Shown: positions 7,964 to 17,066 of the stretch, one piece after another
How the letters are laid out: each line of letters begins with the position of its first letter
How positions within the stretch are numbered: the first letter of the stretch is position 1
Source: Bog-532 sp963732345
GTDB lineage: Bacteria > Actinomycetota > Actinomycetes > Streptosporangiales > Streptosporangiaceae
Direction of reading: 5' to 3'
Assembly (NCBI GenBank): GCA_963732345.1
Contig: CAVSZI010000009.1
Span: 124,001 to 188,000 of the forward strand
Length of the DNA: 64,000 nucleotides
Notes under the pieces: generated by a model
What the model saw: the letters and a program-made list of their open reading frames with translations, nothing else
What the model was told of the DNA's origin: nothing
Database searches by the model: none
Program-made: the position numbers and the translations under genes

Positions 7964-10900
7964 ATGTCGCAGGCATCCGATACCGCACCACAGGCGGACG
8001 GCAGCATGCCGCGGCCGGAGGGCGGCGCACCGCGCGCAGACGGTCACACGCCGCGCTTCCCCGCGCTGCCGGCCCAGATCGATCTGCCCGCGATCGAGCG
8101 CGAGATGCTGGTCCGCTGGCAGGACGCGGACGTCTTCACGCGCTCGCTGAAGCAGACCGAAGGCGGGCTGCCCTGGACGTTCTACGAGGGACCACCGACC
8201 GCCAACGGAATGCCGGGCGTCCACCACGTGGAGGCGCGGGTCTTCAAGGACGTGTTCCCGCGGTTCAAGACGATGCAGGGTTTCCACGTCCCGCGCCAGG
8301 CCGGCTGGGACTGCCACGGGCTGCCGGTCGAGGTGGCGGTCGAGCGCGAGCTGGGCATCTCCGGCAAGAAGGACATCGAGGCGTACGGCATCACCGAGTT
8401 CAACGAGCGGTGCCGTGAGTCGGTGCTCCGGCACGTGGACGCGTTCACCGAGCTGACCGAGCGGATGGGTTACTGGATCGACCTGTCCAAGGCGTACCGG
8501 ACGATGGACCCGTCCTACATCGAGTCGGTCTGGTGGTCGCTCAAGGACATCTATGAGAAGGGTCTGCTGGTCCGTGACTTCCGGATCAGCCCGTACTGCC
8601 CGCGCTGCGGCACCCCGCTGTCCGACCACGAAATGGGCCAGCCCGGCGTCTACCAGACGGTCACCGACCCTTCCGTGACGGTGCGCTTCCCGCTGACCCG
8701 CCTATCGGAGGGCGCGAGCCCGGAACTGGCCGGCGCCAACCTGCTGGTCTGGACGACCACGCCGTGGACGCTCGTGTCCAACACCGCCGTAGCCGTGCAC
8801 CCCGACGTCACATACGTCATGGCGCGCCAGTCAGATGACCGCGAGCGCGTGGTGGTGGCCGAGGCCCTGATGCCGAACGTACTTGGCGAGGACTGGGACG
8901 TCGTGGCGCGTTTCCCCGGCAGCGAGCTGCTCGGTGCCACCTATGACCGGCCGTTCCACCTGATCGACATTCCCGACGCGCACATCGTGGTGCCCGGGAC
9001 GTTCGTGACGACCGAAGACGGCACGGGCCTGGTGCACGTGGCGCCTGCGTTCGGCGCGGACGACATGCAGGCGTCGCGCGCCCACGGGCTGCCGGTGGTC
9101 AACCCGATCCGGCCCGACGGCCGGTTCGAGGACAGCGTGCCCGTGGTGGGCGGCATGTTCTTCAAGGATGCCGACCCGCGGCTGATCCAGGACCTCGACG
9201 ACCGGGGGCTGCTGTTCCGGGTCGAGCCGTATCAGCACAGCTACCCGCACTGCTGGCGGTGCCACACGCTGCTCATCTACTACGCCCTGCCGTCCTGGTA
9301 CATCCGCACCACCGCGGTCAAGGAGCAGTTGCTCGCCGAGAACGAGCGGACGAACTGGTTCCCGCCGAACATCAAGCACGGGCGATACGGCGAGTGGCTG
9401 CGCAACAACGTGGACTGGGCGCTGTCGCGGACCCGGTACTGGGGCACGCCGCTGCCGCTGTGGGAGTGCGAGAACGGGCACACCACATGCGTCGGCTCGC
9501 GCGCGGAGCTTTCCGAACTGGCGGGCCGGGACATGTCCGGGCTGGACCCGCACCGGCCATTCGTCGATGAGGTGACGTTCGGCTGCCCGGTATGCGAGGC
9601 GCGGGCGCGCCGGGTCCCCGACGTCATCGACGCCTGGTACGACTCCGGCTCGATGCCGTTCGCGCGGCTCGGGGCGCCGTGGCGATGCGAGGCTGAGTTC
9701 GAACGGGCCTTCCCCGCGCAGTTCATCTGCGAGGCGATCGACCAGACCCGCGGGTGGTTCTACTCACTGATGGCGGTCAGCACGATCGTGTTCGGCCAGT
9801 CGTCGTACGAGAACGTGGTGTGCCTCGGGCTCGTCGTCGACTCCGGCGGCCGGAAGATGAGCAAGCACCTGGGCAACGTGCTGGAGCCGCTGCCGCTGAT
9901 GGAGGCGCACGGCGCGGACGCGCTGCGCTGGTTCTTCGCGGCGTCCGGTTCCCCGTGGGCGACGCGGCGTGTGGGGCACGCGGCGCTGGAGGAGATCGTC
10001 CGCAAGGTCCTGCTCACCTACTGGAACACGGCCTCGTTCCTGGCCCTGTACGCGAACGCGGCCGCGGCCAGCGGGAACGCCTGGGGCCCGGAGCGGCTCA
10101 GTGAGGCGCCGGCGCCCGTGGACCGGCCAGTCCTGGACCGGTGGATCCTGAGCGAACTGCACACGCTCGTCCGGGACGTCACCGTGGCGCTCGAGGGCTT
10201 CGACACGGCCGGCGCGGGCCCGCGCATCGCAGGCTTCACCGATGAGCTGTCCAACTGGTATGTGCGCAGGTCACGCCGTAGGTTCTGGGAAGGTCCACGG
10301 AACCCGGAGTCCGCGTCGGCGTTCGCCACGCTGTACGAGTGCCTGGAGACGGTCACCCGGCTGATGGCGCCGATCACGCCGTTCCTGACCGACTACGTGT
10401 GGAGCGCGCTGCGCAGTGCCCACGCTCCCGAGTCGGTGCACCTGGCCAGCTGGCCGGTCGCCGATCAGGCGCTGATCAACGAGGACCTGTCCGCGGACAT
10501 GGCCCTGACGCGCCGGCTGGTCGAGCTCGGGCGTTCGGCCCGGGCCGCCGCGAACGTCAAGACCCGGCAGCCGCTGGCGCGAGCGCTGGCCGGCGCGCCG
10601 GGTTTCGCGTCGCTGCCGCCCGAACTGCGCGCTCAGGTCGCCGAAGAGCTGAACGTGCACGCGCTGGAGACCATGTCCACGGTCGACGTCGAGCTAGTCG
10701 ACTATTCCGTGAAGCCGAACTTCAAGGCGCTGGGCCGCCGGTTCGGCAAGCAGACTCCAGCGGTCGCGAGGGCGATCACCAGCGCGGACGCGGCAGCCCT
10801 GGCCGCGGACCTGCGCACGGCGGGGACCGAGGTGGTCACAGTGGACGGCCAGTCCGTGCCGCTCAGCCCGGACGAGGTGATCGTGACCCAGACGCCGAAG

Positions 10901-11242
10901 GCGGGCTGGGCGGTCGCCACCGACGGCGGCGAGACGGTGGCGCTGGAAGTCACGCTCACTCCCGAACTGCGCCGCGAGGGCCTGGCCCGGGATGCGATCC
11001 GGCTCATCCAGGACGCGCGGAAGAGCGACGGGCTCGACGTCACCGACCGGATCTCGCTCTGGTGGGAGGCGAGCGACCCGGAGCTTTCCGCCGCGCTGAC
11101 GGAGCAAGGGCCGGTGATCACGAACGAGGTCCTCGCCGCCCGCTACCAGGCCGGCCAGCCGTCGGGAGGCAGCGGCAACGCCGGGTTCGCCGAACACACC
11201 GACGACCTGCTCGGTCTGCGGTTCTGGCTCCAGCGGGCGTAG
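7964..11242 (+). CDS. ileS: Isoleucyl-tRNA synthetase
   Basis: This 1092-aa class I synthetase charges tRNA-Ile and edits valine. The length and the motif GPPTANGMPGVHH place it with the long, eukaryote-like IleS2 group. The class I signature appears as G-V-H-H (residues 85-88) rather than H-x-G-H. KMSKH lies near residue 631. The start at 7964 gives MSQASDTAPQ and is preceded by GGAGG (7949-7953), the element predicted to be sequestered by the T-box. Earlier in-frame starts would begin inside the riboswitch and are rejected. The gene is flanked by minus-strand operons on both sides. Confidence 0.97.
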   Translation: MSQASDTAPQADGSMPRPEGGAPRADGHTPRFPALPAQIDLPAIEREMLVRWQDADVFTRSLKQTEGGLPWTFYEGPPTANGMPGVHHVEARVFKDVFPRFKTMQGFHVPRQAGWDCHGLPVEVAVERELGISGKKDIEAYGITEFNERCRESVLRHVDAFTELTERMGYWIDLSKAYRTMDPSYIESVWWSLKDIYEKGLLVRDFRISPYCPRCGTPLSDHEMGQPGVYQTVTDPSVTVRFPLTRLSEGASPELAGANLLVWTTTPWTLVSNTAVAVHPDVTYVMARQSDDRERVVVAEALMPNVLGEDWDVVARFPGSELLGATYDRPFHLIDIPDAHIVVPGTFVTTEDGTGLVHVAPAFGADDMQASRAHGLPVVNPIRPDGRFEDSVPVVGGMFFKDADPRLIQDLDDRGLLFRVEPYQHSYPHCWRCHTLLIYYALPSWYIRTTAVKEQLLAENERTNWFPPNIKHGRYGEWLRNNVDWALSRTRYWGTPLPLWECENGHTTCVGSRAELSELAGRDMSGLDPHRPFVDEVTFGCPVCEARARRVPDVIDAWYDSGSMPFARLGAPWRCEAEFERAFPAQFICEAIDQTRGWFYSLMAVSTIVFGQSSYENVVCLGLVVDSGGRKMSKHLGNVLEPLPLMEAHGADALRWFFAASGSPWATRRVGHAALEEIVRKVLLTYWNTASFLALYANAAAASGNAWGPERLSEAPAPVDRPVLDRWILSELHTLVRDVTVALEGFDTAGAGPRIAGFTDELSNWYVRRSRRRFWEGPRNPESASAFATLYECLETVTRLMAPITPFLTDYVWSALRSAHAPESVHLASWPVADQALINEDLSADMALTRRLVELGRSARAAANVKTRQPLARALAGAPGFASLPPELRAQVAEELNVHALETMSTVDVELVDYSVKPNFKALGRRFGKQTPAVARAITSADAAALAADLRTAGTEVVTVDGQSVPLSPDEVIVTQTPKAGWAVATDGGETVALEVTLTPELRREGLARDAIRLIQDARKSDGLDVTDRISLWWEASDPELSAALTEQGPVITNEVLAARYQAGQPSGGSGNAGFAEHTDDLLGLRFWLQRA

Positions 11243-11282
11243 GGGTTCACGGGGCCTGGGACGCCTGGGACGCCTGGGACGG

Positions 11283-12092
11283 TCAGCCCATCTCCTCGCC
11301 GTCCCTCTCCTCGCCGTCCGTGTGGCAGGCGCGGCAGGGGGTGCACCCGTTCTTTTTGGCCGCCTCAACCGGCATCTTCCGCAGGTCGCGGTCGCCCATG
11401 AACCGGATCAGAATGCAGTCCCTCCGGTGGTACCGCGGCACCCCGGGGACCACCGTAACGGGCTGATCCGCCGACTGGGTGTCCGCGAGGTCCTCGGCGC
11501 CGCCGGTGCCCTTGATGTTCTCGGTGTCACCAGAGCTGCTGTTGTCACTGGGGTCGGTGTGGTCTGCGATGTCTCCGGGGCCCTTGGTGTCCGCAACGGT
11601 CGCGGCATCAGGCCGAGCCATCGGAGCTTCGCTATGCATCCCAGGGTCGTCGGCGCGCGCACCAGCAACCAAGCGATCCGGCCGTCTGGTCAGGTCGTCA
11701 CCGGGCACCCCAGCAGCCACGCTGCCCGGCCTCCCGGGGCCCGCCTCATCGCGGTCACCGGCAGGAGCCCGGTCCAGCCTCCCGGGGCCCGCCTCATCGC
11801 GGTCACCGGCAGGAGCCCGGTCCAGCCTCCCGGGGCCCGCCTCATCGCGGTCACCGGCAGGAGCCCGGTCCAGCCTCCCGGCTGACGCCTCTTCCAGCCG
11901 GTCGCCCGGGGCTTCCGCGGGCGATGAGGCGCGCAGTTCTCCCCGGTTGAGGATGGCCCCGATGATGAGGAAGACAACCGCGATCGCGCTCACCGCGACC
12001 GCGACGTAAACAAGCAGCAGCTTGCTGGTGACGCCTCCCGCGACGAGTAGTCCCAACGCGACGACGACCAGGGAAGCGCTGAACCTGATCAC
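11283..12092 (-). CDS. Membrane protein with a C-terminal Cys-rich domain
   Basis: About 269 aa, function unknown. Two closely spaced hydrophobic segments occupy the first 50 residues. A long disordered middle follows, with three identical 16-residue repeats (GRLDRAPAGDRDEAGP). The C-terminal domain reads VPGVPRYHRRDCIL then CTPCRACH. This His/Cys arrangement recurs at the C-termini of actinobacterial membrane proteins and looks like a small metal-binding domain. The GTG at 12092 is chosen because GGGAGA lies 6 nt upstream; a longer form from GTG 12119 lacks a site. It lies downstream of wag31 behind a strong terminator. Confidence 0.75.
   Translation of the reverse strand: MIRFSASLVVVALGLLVAGGVTSKLLLVYVAVAVSAIAVVFLIIGAILNRGELRASSPAEAPGDRLEEASAGRLDRAPAGDRDEAGPGRLDRAPAGDRDEAGPGRLDRAPAGDRDEAGPGRPGSVAAGVPGDDLTRRPDRLVAGARADDPGMHSEAPMARPDAATVADTKGPGDIADHTDPSDNSSSGDTENIKGTGGAEDLADTQSADQPVTVVPGVPRYHRRDCILIRFMGDRDLRKMPVEAAKKNGCTPCRACHTDGEERDGEEMG
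11730..11873. repeat. 48-bp perfect tandem repeat, three copies
   Basis: Units begin at 11730, 11778 and 11826, with a partial fourth at 11874. They lie in frame in the preceding membrane-protein gene and encode the repeated 16-residue acidic/basic tract. Confidence 0.95.
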
Positions 12093-12188
12093 AAGCGTTC
12101 TCCCAGAACGCGCGGCCACCCCAGCCGCCGACCTTCGCGGCGCTTTCGCTGGGGTGCCGCCCCGCGGGCGACGCCGCCCCGCTCAAGC

Positions 12189-12233
12189 AAGAAAACCCCG
12201 CGGCCTGGTGCTGGCCGCTCCCAGGCCGCGGGG
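12189..12233 (-). terminator. Rho-independent terminator after wag31
   Basis: CCCCGCGGCCTGG (12196-12208) and CCAGGCCGCGGGG (12221-12233) form a perfect 13-bp stem with a 12-nt loop. On the minus strand the stem is followed at once by TTTTCTTG. It sits 11 bp beyond the wag31 stop and closes the long division operon. Confidence 0.93.
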
Positions 12234-12243
12234 GATCGTACTG

Positions 12244-13095
12244 TTATCGCCGTTCGTGCGCGGGCGCGCCCTCGCCTGCGTGGAAGCTTCCCGCGTGCTG
12301 AACTACCTCAGGCACCGAGTACTTCCCGGTCGCGGGGGCGCCGCCGTTACGCGGGCTGCCCTGGCCCGGGCCTGGCGGGACGGGCGCCTGCGGCGTGGAC
12401 CCCATGGTCGGGAAGGCCCCGCTGTCGGTCACACCCGCCTCCAGGTCCCGGAGCTGGCCCTCGAGGTACGCCTTCAGCCTGCTGCGGTACTCACGCTCAA
12501 AGGCACGCAGGTCATCCACGCGGCGCTCAAGTTCTTCGCGCTGCTGGACCAGCGAACCCATGGCCTGGCGGTGACGCTCCTGGGCGTCGCGCTCAAGACT
12601 CTCAGCCCGGGCGCGCGCGTCGCCGGTGATCTGCTCAGCCTGGCGGCGGGCCTTGGTCAGCACCTCGTCAGCCTCACGACGGGCACGTCCCAGCGTCTCG
12701 TCCGCCTCCCGGCGGGCGTCGGCGATGGCCTGGTCGGCGGTCTGCTGGGCGAGGGACAGGACGCGCGCCGCGGTGTCCATGTTGTCCTCGTGCGGCGCCA
12801 CCGAGCCCATCATCACCGGCTCGGGCTGCCTGCGCTCGGGCTCGCGCGGCGGCTCTGGCTGCATCATGTCCATCTTGGACTCAGCCAGCGGCGAACTAAG
12901 TGCGGGAACCGACGACTTGCCCCCTCGCAGGCTCTCGGCCAGCTTCGCCCGGAGCTCTTCGTTCTCCTGGATCAGCCGGTCGAGCTCGGACTCGATCTCG
13001 TCGAGGAAGGCGTCAACCTCTTCCTCGTCATAGCCGGGCCGGAGCCTGGTCGTACTGAACTGCTTATTCCGCACATCCGCGGGCGTCAACGGCAT
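12244..13095 (-). CDS. wag31: DivIVA-family polar growth protein Wag31
   Basis: 283 aa. This coiled-coil scaffold marks poles and septa in actinobacteria and directs peptidoglycan synthesis there. The conserved N-terminal domain (MPLTPADVRNKQFSTTRLRP, then YDEEEVDAFLDEIE) covers the first 60 or so residues, followed by a variable Pro/Met-rich linker and a long coiled coil rich in QADE-type heptads (about residues 100-225). The Pro/Gly-rich C-terminus is atypical. ATG 13095 has GAGGAG upstream. It is the last gene of the ftsZ-yggS-sepF-yggT-wag31 string. Confidence 0.96.
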   Translation of the reverse strand: MPLTPADVRNKQFSTTRLRPGYDEEEVDAFLDEIESELDRLIQENEELRAKLAESLRGGKSSVPALSSPLAESKMDMMQPEPPREPERRQPEPVMMGSVAPHEDNMDTAARVLSLAQQTADQAIADARREADETLGRARREADEVLTKARRQAEQITGDARARAESLERDAQERHRQAMGSLVQQREELERRVDDLRAFEREYRSRLKAYLEGQLRDLEAGVTDSGAFPTMGSTPQAPVPPGPGQGSPRNGGAPATGKYSVPEVVQHAGSFHAGEGAPAHERR

Positions 13096-13141
13096 TTGGT
13101 CTCCTCGGCGCGCTTGGCTGCGATCCTCAGTTGGTACCCGA

Positions 13142-13429
13142 TCAGATCCGTGGCACGACTACGTCGAGCAGAATCAAGATCACAATGAACAGAACCATGA
13201 AGCTGAGATCCATGGCTACTGTACCTATGCGGAGGGGACGTATGTAGCGACGTAGAAATTTTAGTGGAGGATCAGTGACCGTGAAAATGCTCTCGGCGAT
13301 GACCAGGAGTATCCCCGTGGGTACCCACTGTCGCGCGAACATCTGGATCCAGGAGAAGATCATCCGTCCGACGAGGATGATCAGATAGATCGTCAGGATG
13401 TAGGTCAGGACAACCTTAAGGATGCCCAT
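13142..13429 (-). CDS. YggT family membrane protein
   Basis: 95 aa with two hydrophobic segments (residues 3-25 and about 70-92) flanking a short loop containing TDPPLKFLRRYIRP, the family hallmark. YggT proteins sit beside sepF and divIVA across Gram-positive bacteria and are linked to division-site or osmotic functions, but their biochemical role is unknown. Confidence 0.92.
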   Translation of the reverse strand: MGILKVVLTYILTIYLIILVGRMIFSWIQMFARQWVPTGILLVIAESIFTVTDPPLKFLRRYIRPLRIGTVAMDLSFMVLFIVILILLDVVVPRI

Positions 13430-13536
13430 GACCGCGTCCTCGCCCGTCGGGTCCTCGCCTGCCGCATCCTCGTCGGTCTGTGGCCTCGCACGCAGAAGCT
13501 TGACTGGTCCGCATCACACCGTCACTGGTTTGTCCG

Positions 13537-14028
13537 CTAGCTCTGGTTGAAGAAGCCTCTCTCCGCGATGCGAGCCTTGTCCTCTGCCGTCACCTCGACG
13601 TTCGCGGGAGAAAGCAGGAAGACCTTGTTGGTCACCCGCTCGATGCTCCCGTGCAGGCCGAAGATCAGGCCTGCCGCGAAGTCGACGAGGCGCTTGGCGT
13701 CACTGTCGACCATCTCGGTCAGGTTCATGATGACGGGGATCCCCTCGCGGAAGTGCTCCCCAATGGTACGTGCTTCATTGTAGGTGCGAGGGTGCAGCGT
13801 CGTGATCCGTGCGAGGTCAGTCGTCTGGCGGGCCCCATCCTGGCGCACGGACGCCGAAAGGTGGGCAGCTTCGCTCACCTGCCCGTCCAAATCCTCCGGG
13901 CCATCGAAGTGGTCCGCCTGCTCGTCGTTCTCCTCGTACTCATCGTAGGGGGCGTACCCGTCCTGGTAGCGGTGGTCGTCCTCCACGAGGCCAAGGTAGA
14001 CCGCCATCTTGCGCATTGCGCTGGCCAT
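13537..14028 (-). CDS. sepF: Cell division protein SepF
   Basis: 163 aa. SepF is an FtsZ membrane anchor: an N-terminal amphipathic helix (MASAMRKMAVYLGLVEDD) binds the membrane and the C-terminal domain (about residues 72-155, ITTLHPRTYNEARTIGEHFR to ANVEVTAEDKARI) dimerises and binds the FtsZ tail. The linker is rich in Asp, Glu and Tyr. Actinobacteria lack FtsA and ZipA, so SepF is normally essential. It lies between yggS and yggT. Confidence 0.97.
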   Translation of the reverse strand: MASAMRKMAVYLGLVEDDHRYQDGYAPYDEYEENDEQADHFDGPEDLDGQVSEAAHLSASVRQDGARQTTDLARITTLHPRTYNEARTIGEHFREGIPVIMNLTEMVDSDAKRLVDFAAGLIFGLHGSIERVTNKVFLLSPANVEVTAEDKARIAERGFFNQS

Positions 14029-14166
14029 CCGTCAGTCCTCCGTCGTGCCTATCTGGCAGCCCCCCGGTGCTAGCCCGGAAGTTGACCCCCCGGAACCCCC
14101 CGCAACTTCGACTGCGAACCCACATCCACGCTGCAGCGAGCCCATTTGGGGCCCACGCGAGGGACA

Positions 14167-15072
14167 TTACATGACAGGGAGCCTCCGATCGCCGAGCAAC
14201 GCCGTACCGATTCGCAGGTGTGTCGCGCCCGCCGCGACCGCCTCTTCAAGATCACCGCTCATGCCGGCGGAAATGATTGTCGCCCCAGGCCGCACCGCGC
14301 GGACAACGGCGGCCGCGGGGGCGAGCCTGGCGAACGCTTCTGCAGCCGACCCGCCCAGCGGCGCGACCGCCATCACCCCGCCGAGGATGAGGCCCGCTTC
14401 GCCCGCGATCGCGTCGGCGAGAGCGGGAACTTGCGGCGGGGGCGCTCCGCCGCGGCTCGCGTCGGTGAGGGCGGGAACCTGGGCCGGCGGCGCTCCGCCG
14501 CGGCTCGCGTCGGCCGTGGGCCCGTCCAGGCTGACCTGGACGAGGCAGGTGAGGGTGCGCTCCTGACGGCGCGCGGCGTTCCCCAGGGCGCGGATCAGCC
14601 GGAGCCGGTCCACCGAGTGGATGACGTCCGCGTAGCGCGCGACGCTGGCGGCCTTGTTGGTTTGCAGCTGCCCGACGAAATGCCACGTGACCGGCAAGTC
14701 GGCGCACTGTGCAGCCTTGGGGGCGGCCTCCTGGTCACGGTTTTCGCCGAAGTCCCGCTGGCCCAGCTCGTAGAGCAGCCGCACATCCGCAGCGGGCCTG
14801 GTCTTGGTGATGGCGACGAGCGTGATCTCCGCGGGGTCACGCCCCGCCGCGGCGCACGCGGTCGCGATGCGCTCCCGGACCCGGTGCCGCCGTTCGGCCA
14901 GCTCGGCGCGCCGCGCCGTACTCGGTGAGCCGACCGTGCTCGGTGAGCCCGCCGGACTCGCTGAGCCCACCGGACCGGCTGGGACCGCCGTATTCGCTGA
15001 GCCCGCTGCACCCGCGGGACCGCTCGCTGAGCCCGGTTCCCCGGGCTCACTCCCCGTGGGTGTCTTCCTCAC
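14167..15072 (-). CDS. YggS/PROSC family PLP-binding homeostasis protein
   Basis: 301 aa. This pyridoxal-phosphate carrier and homeostasis protein has a TIM-barrel alanine-racemase-like fold. The PLP lysine is K90 in LVAITKTRP; GENRDQEA and WHFVGQLQTNK follow. Two oddities are present: a 50-residue N-terminal extension of Gly/Ser/Ala/Pro repeats, and a tandem duplication of a 16-residue segment (SRGGAPPPQVPALADA type) inserted in the barrel. The GTG start overlaps the ftsZ stop as GTGA, implying translational coupling. Confidence 0.92.
   Translation of the reverse strand: MRKTPTGSEPGEPGSASGPAGAAGSANTAVPAGPVGSASPAGSPSTVGSPSTARRAELAERRHRVRERIATACAAAGRDPAEITLVAITKTRPAADVRLLYELGQRDFGENRDQEAAPKAAQCADLPVTWHFVGQLQTNKAASVARYADVIHSVDRLRLIRALGNAARRQERTLTCLVQVSLDGPTADASRGGAPPAQVPALTDASRGGAPPPQVPALADAIAGEAGLILGGVMAVAPLGGSAAEAFARLAPAAAVVRAVRPGATIISAGMSGDLEEAVAAGATHLRIGTALLGDRRLPVM
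14411..14506. repeat. 48-bp in-frame duplication in the yggS-like gene
   Basis: Two imperfect copies (14411-14458 and 14459-14506). They encode the duplicated Ser-Arg-Gly-Gly-Ala-Pro-Pro segment of the PLP-binding protein. Confidence 0.9.
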
Positions 15073-16708
15073 TTCAGGAAATCGGGAATGTCCAGGTCGT
15101 CGTCTTCCTCGAGGATGACGGGACGCCGCCGGGTGGTGGCGACGTCGAACACCCGCGCCGCGCCCGCCATCGCGCTGTCGCCGCTGCCGCTCCCGCCGGA
15201 TCCGGACGGCTCGCTTGCGTCGGCCGCGGAGATGTCCCAGGGGGCTGTCTGGCCGGGGTCGGCGGCCGTACCGGAGTCGCCGCCGGTGCGGGCGCCCGGG
15301 CCAGCCGGATCCTGCTCGCCACCATGGCCGCCGTAGGCGTCCCCGGCCGTGCCACCGGCCGGCGAACCGCTCGCACCCCTAACGGGCTCGGCAGTCCCGT
15401 CGTTCCGGGTTTCGGTCCCGCCGACGATGTTCTCACCGGTGGGAATCTCGGCCGCCACCATAGCGGCGACGTCAGCGCCACCGTCTCCCGGGCCGGCCGG
15501 CCCAGACGCCGCCGGCACCGGATCGCCGGTCCCGCCCGGGCTATTGGCCGCACCGTGGGACGCGTCCTCGGCGTACCACGGGACCTGGCTCGCCGTTGCT
15601 GCCGCCGGCGTACTTGCGGCGAGGCCAGTTGCCCCCGGGCCGGCTGCCCCGGACCGGTGCGCGGAGCGGAAACGTCATTGGAGACCGGCGCGCTGGACGA
15701 ACTGGGCGGGCTGAGGGCCGTGGCGCGGAGGGCGTCCGCTCCGGGGGCGGTCCGGCCCATCAGGTTCTCGTCGAATCCGGCGGCGATCACCGTGACGCGA
15801 ACCTCGTCGCCGAGAGCGTCGTCAATGACCGCGCCGAAGATGATATTGGCGTCTACGGCCGCCGAATTGGCCACCAACTGGGCGGCCTCGTTGATCTCGA
15901 ACAGCCCCAGATCGGAACCGCCCTGAATAGACAGCAGCACGCCGTGGGCCCCGTCGATGCTGGCCTCCAGCAGCGGGCTCGAGATCGCCATTTCCGCCGC
16001 GGCGACCGCGCGGTCCTCGCCGCGCGAGGAGCCGATGCCCATCAGCGCCGAGCCCGCGCCGGACATGACCGATTTCACGTCGGCGAAGTCCAGGTTGATC
16101 AGGCCCGGCGTGGTGATCAGGTCCGTGATGCCCTGAACACCGGAAAGGAGGACCTGGTCGGCGGCCTTGAAGGCGTCGAGCACGCTGACGTGCCGGTCGG
16201 AGATGGACAGCAGCCGATCGTTCGGGATGACGATGAGGGTGTCCACCTCGCTGCGCAGCCGCTCGATCCCGGCCTCGGCCTGGATAGCCCGGCGCTTGCC
16301 CTCGAAACCGAAGGGGCGCGTCACCACGCCAATGGTCAGCGCGCCCAGGGACCGGGCGACGTTCGCCACCACGGGGGCACCGCCGGTGCCGGTGCCGCCG
16401 CCCTCGCCCGCCGTGACAAAGACCATGTCGGCGCCCTTGAGCACCTCCTCGATCTCCTCGCGGTGGTCCTCGGCGGCCCGGGCGCCGACGTCGGGGTTGG
16501 CCCCGGCGCCGAGCCCGCGGGTGAGCTCGCGGCCGACGTCGAGCTTGACGTCGGCGTCGCTCATCAGCAGCGCCTGCGCGTCGGTGTTGATCGCGATGAA
16601 CTCGACGCCCTTGAGGCCCTCTTCGATCATTCGATTAATGGCATTAACGCCACCGCCGCCGATTCCGACGACCTTGATGACCGCCAGGTAGTTCTGCGGT
16701 GCTGCCAC
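15069..16708 (-). CDS. ftsZ: Cell division GTPase FtsZ, with an apparent frameshift in the linker
   Basis: This is the tubulin homologue that forms the Z ring. The GTPase core is intact: VVGIGGGGVNAINRM at the start and the tubulin signature GGGTGTG at residues 103-109. The core frame reads through the linker in the wrong frame. The correct C-terminal frame, open from 15677, contains VPWYAEDASHG and ends with the SepF-binding tail DDDLDIPDFLK at 15069. Adding one G to the minus-strand five-G run at 15632-15636 joins the two frames. FtsZ is close to indispensable, so a sequencing deletion is the most likely cause; a real -1 frameshift is the alternative. The start is GTG 16708. Confidence 0.93.
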
Positions 16709-17066
16709 GAGGAGGTACCTTTCCGCTCGTTTTTACTCGTCTATGTTCCAGCTCGCCAATTCCGGCCGGGCCGCTAATTCCGGCCGATCAGGGCGCTGGG
16801 CTCGGGAAACCCTGACCGCGAAGCGGAATTCGCCGCCATTGGCATTGGCCGCTGATGACCCGGCGAATGAGCCGGCTAATCAGCGGGGCACTGCGGGAAA
16901 CGAGCGGCGTGCCCCCGGCCTCACCATCAGGTTTCACCTTCAGGTAGAGATTTAGAGTTTTGTCAGCCTGGCAATTGCTAGGGACAGTAGGGTGGCCGGT
17001 CACCGGGGTCAACTAACCACGCGCGAACCGGCGCGGCGTGTCGCGGCGGATTTCGCCACGTCATCT
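16709..17066. other. ftsQ-ftsZ intergenic region, probable ftsZ promoter region
   Basis: This 358-bp gap is the only sizeable break within the division cluster and is relatively AT-rich at 16930-16990. Actinobacterial ftsZ is normally driven by promoters in exactly this gap, with the minus-strand sequence CTAAATCTCTACCTGAAGG resembling the conserved ftsZ leader of related genera. Direct repeats at 16921-16945 are listed separately. No gene is supported here. Confidence 0.6.
16921..16945. repeat. Direct 12-bp repeat in the ftsZ upstream region
   Basis: TCACCATCAGGT (16921-16932) and TCACCTTCAGGT (16934-16945) are separated by one base, so their starts are 13 bp apart. They lie about 215 bp upstream of the ftsZ start and may be a regulator site or part of a leader structure. 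Confidence 0.6.
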
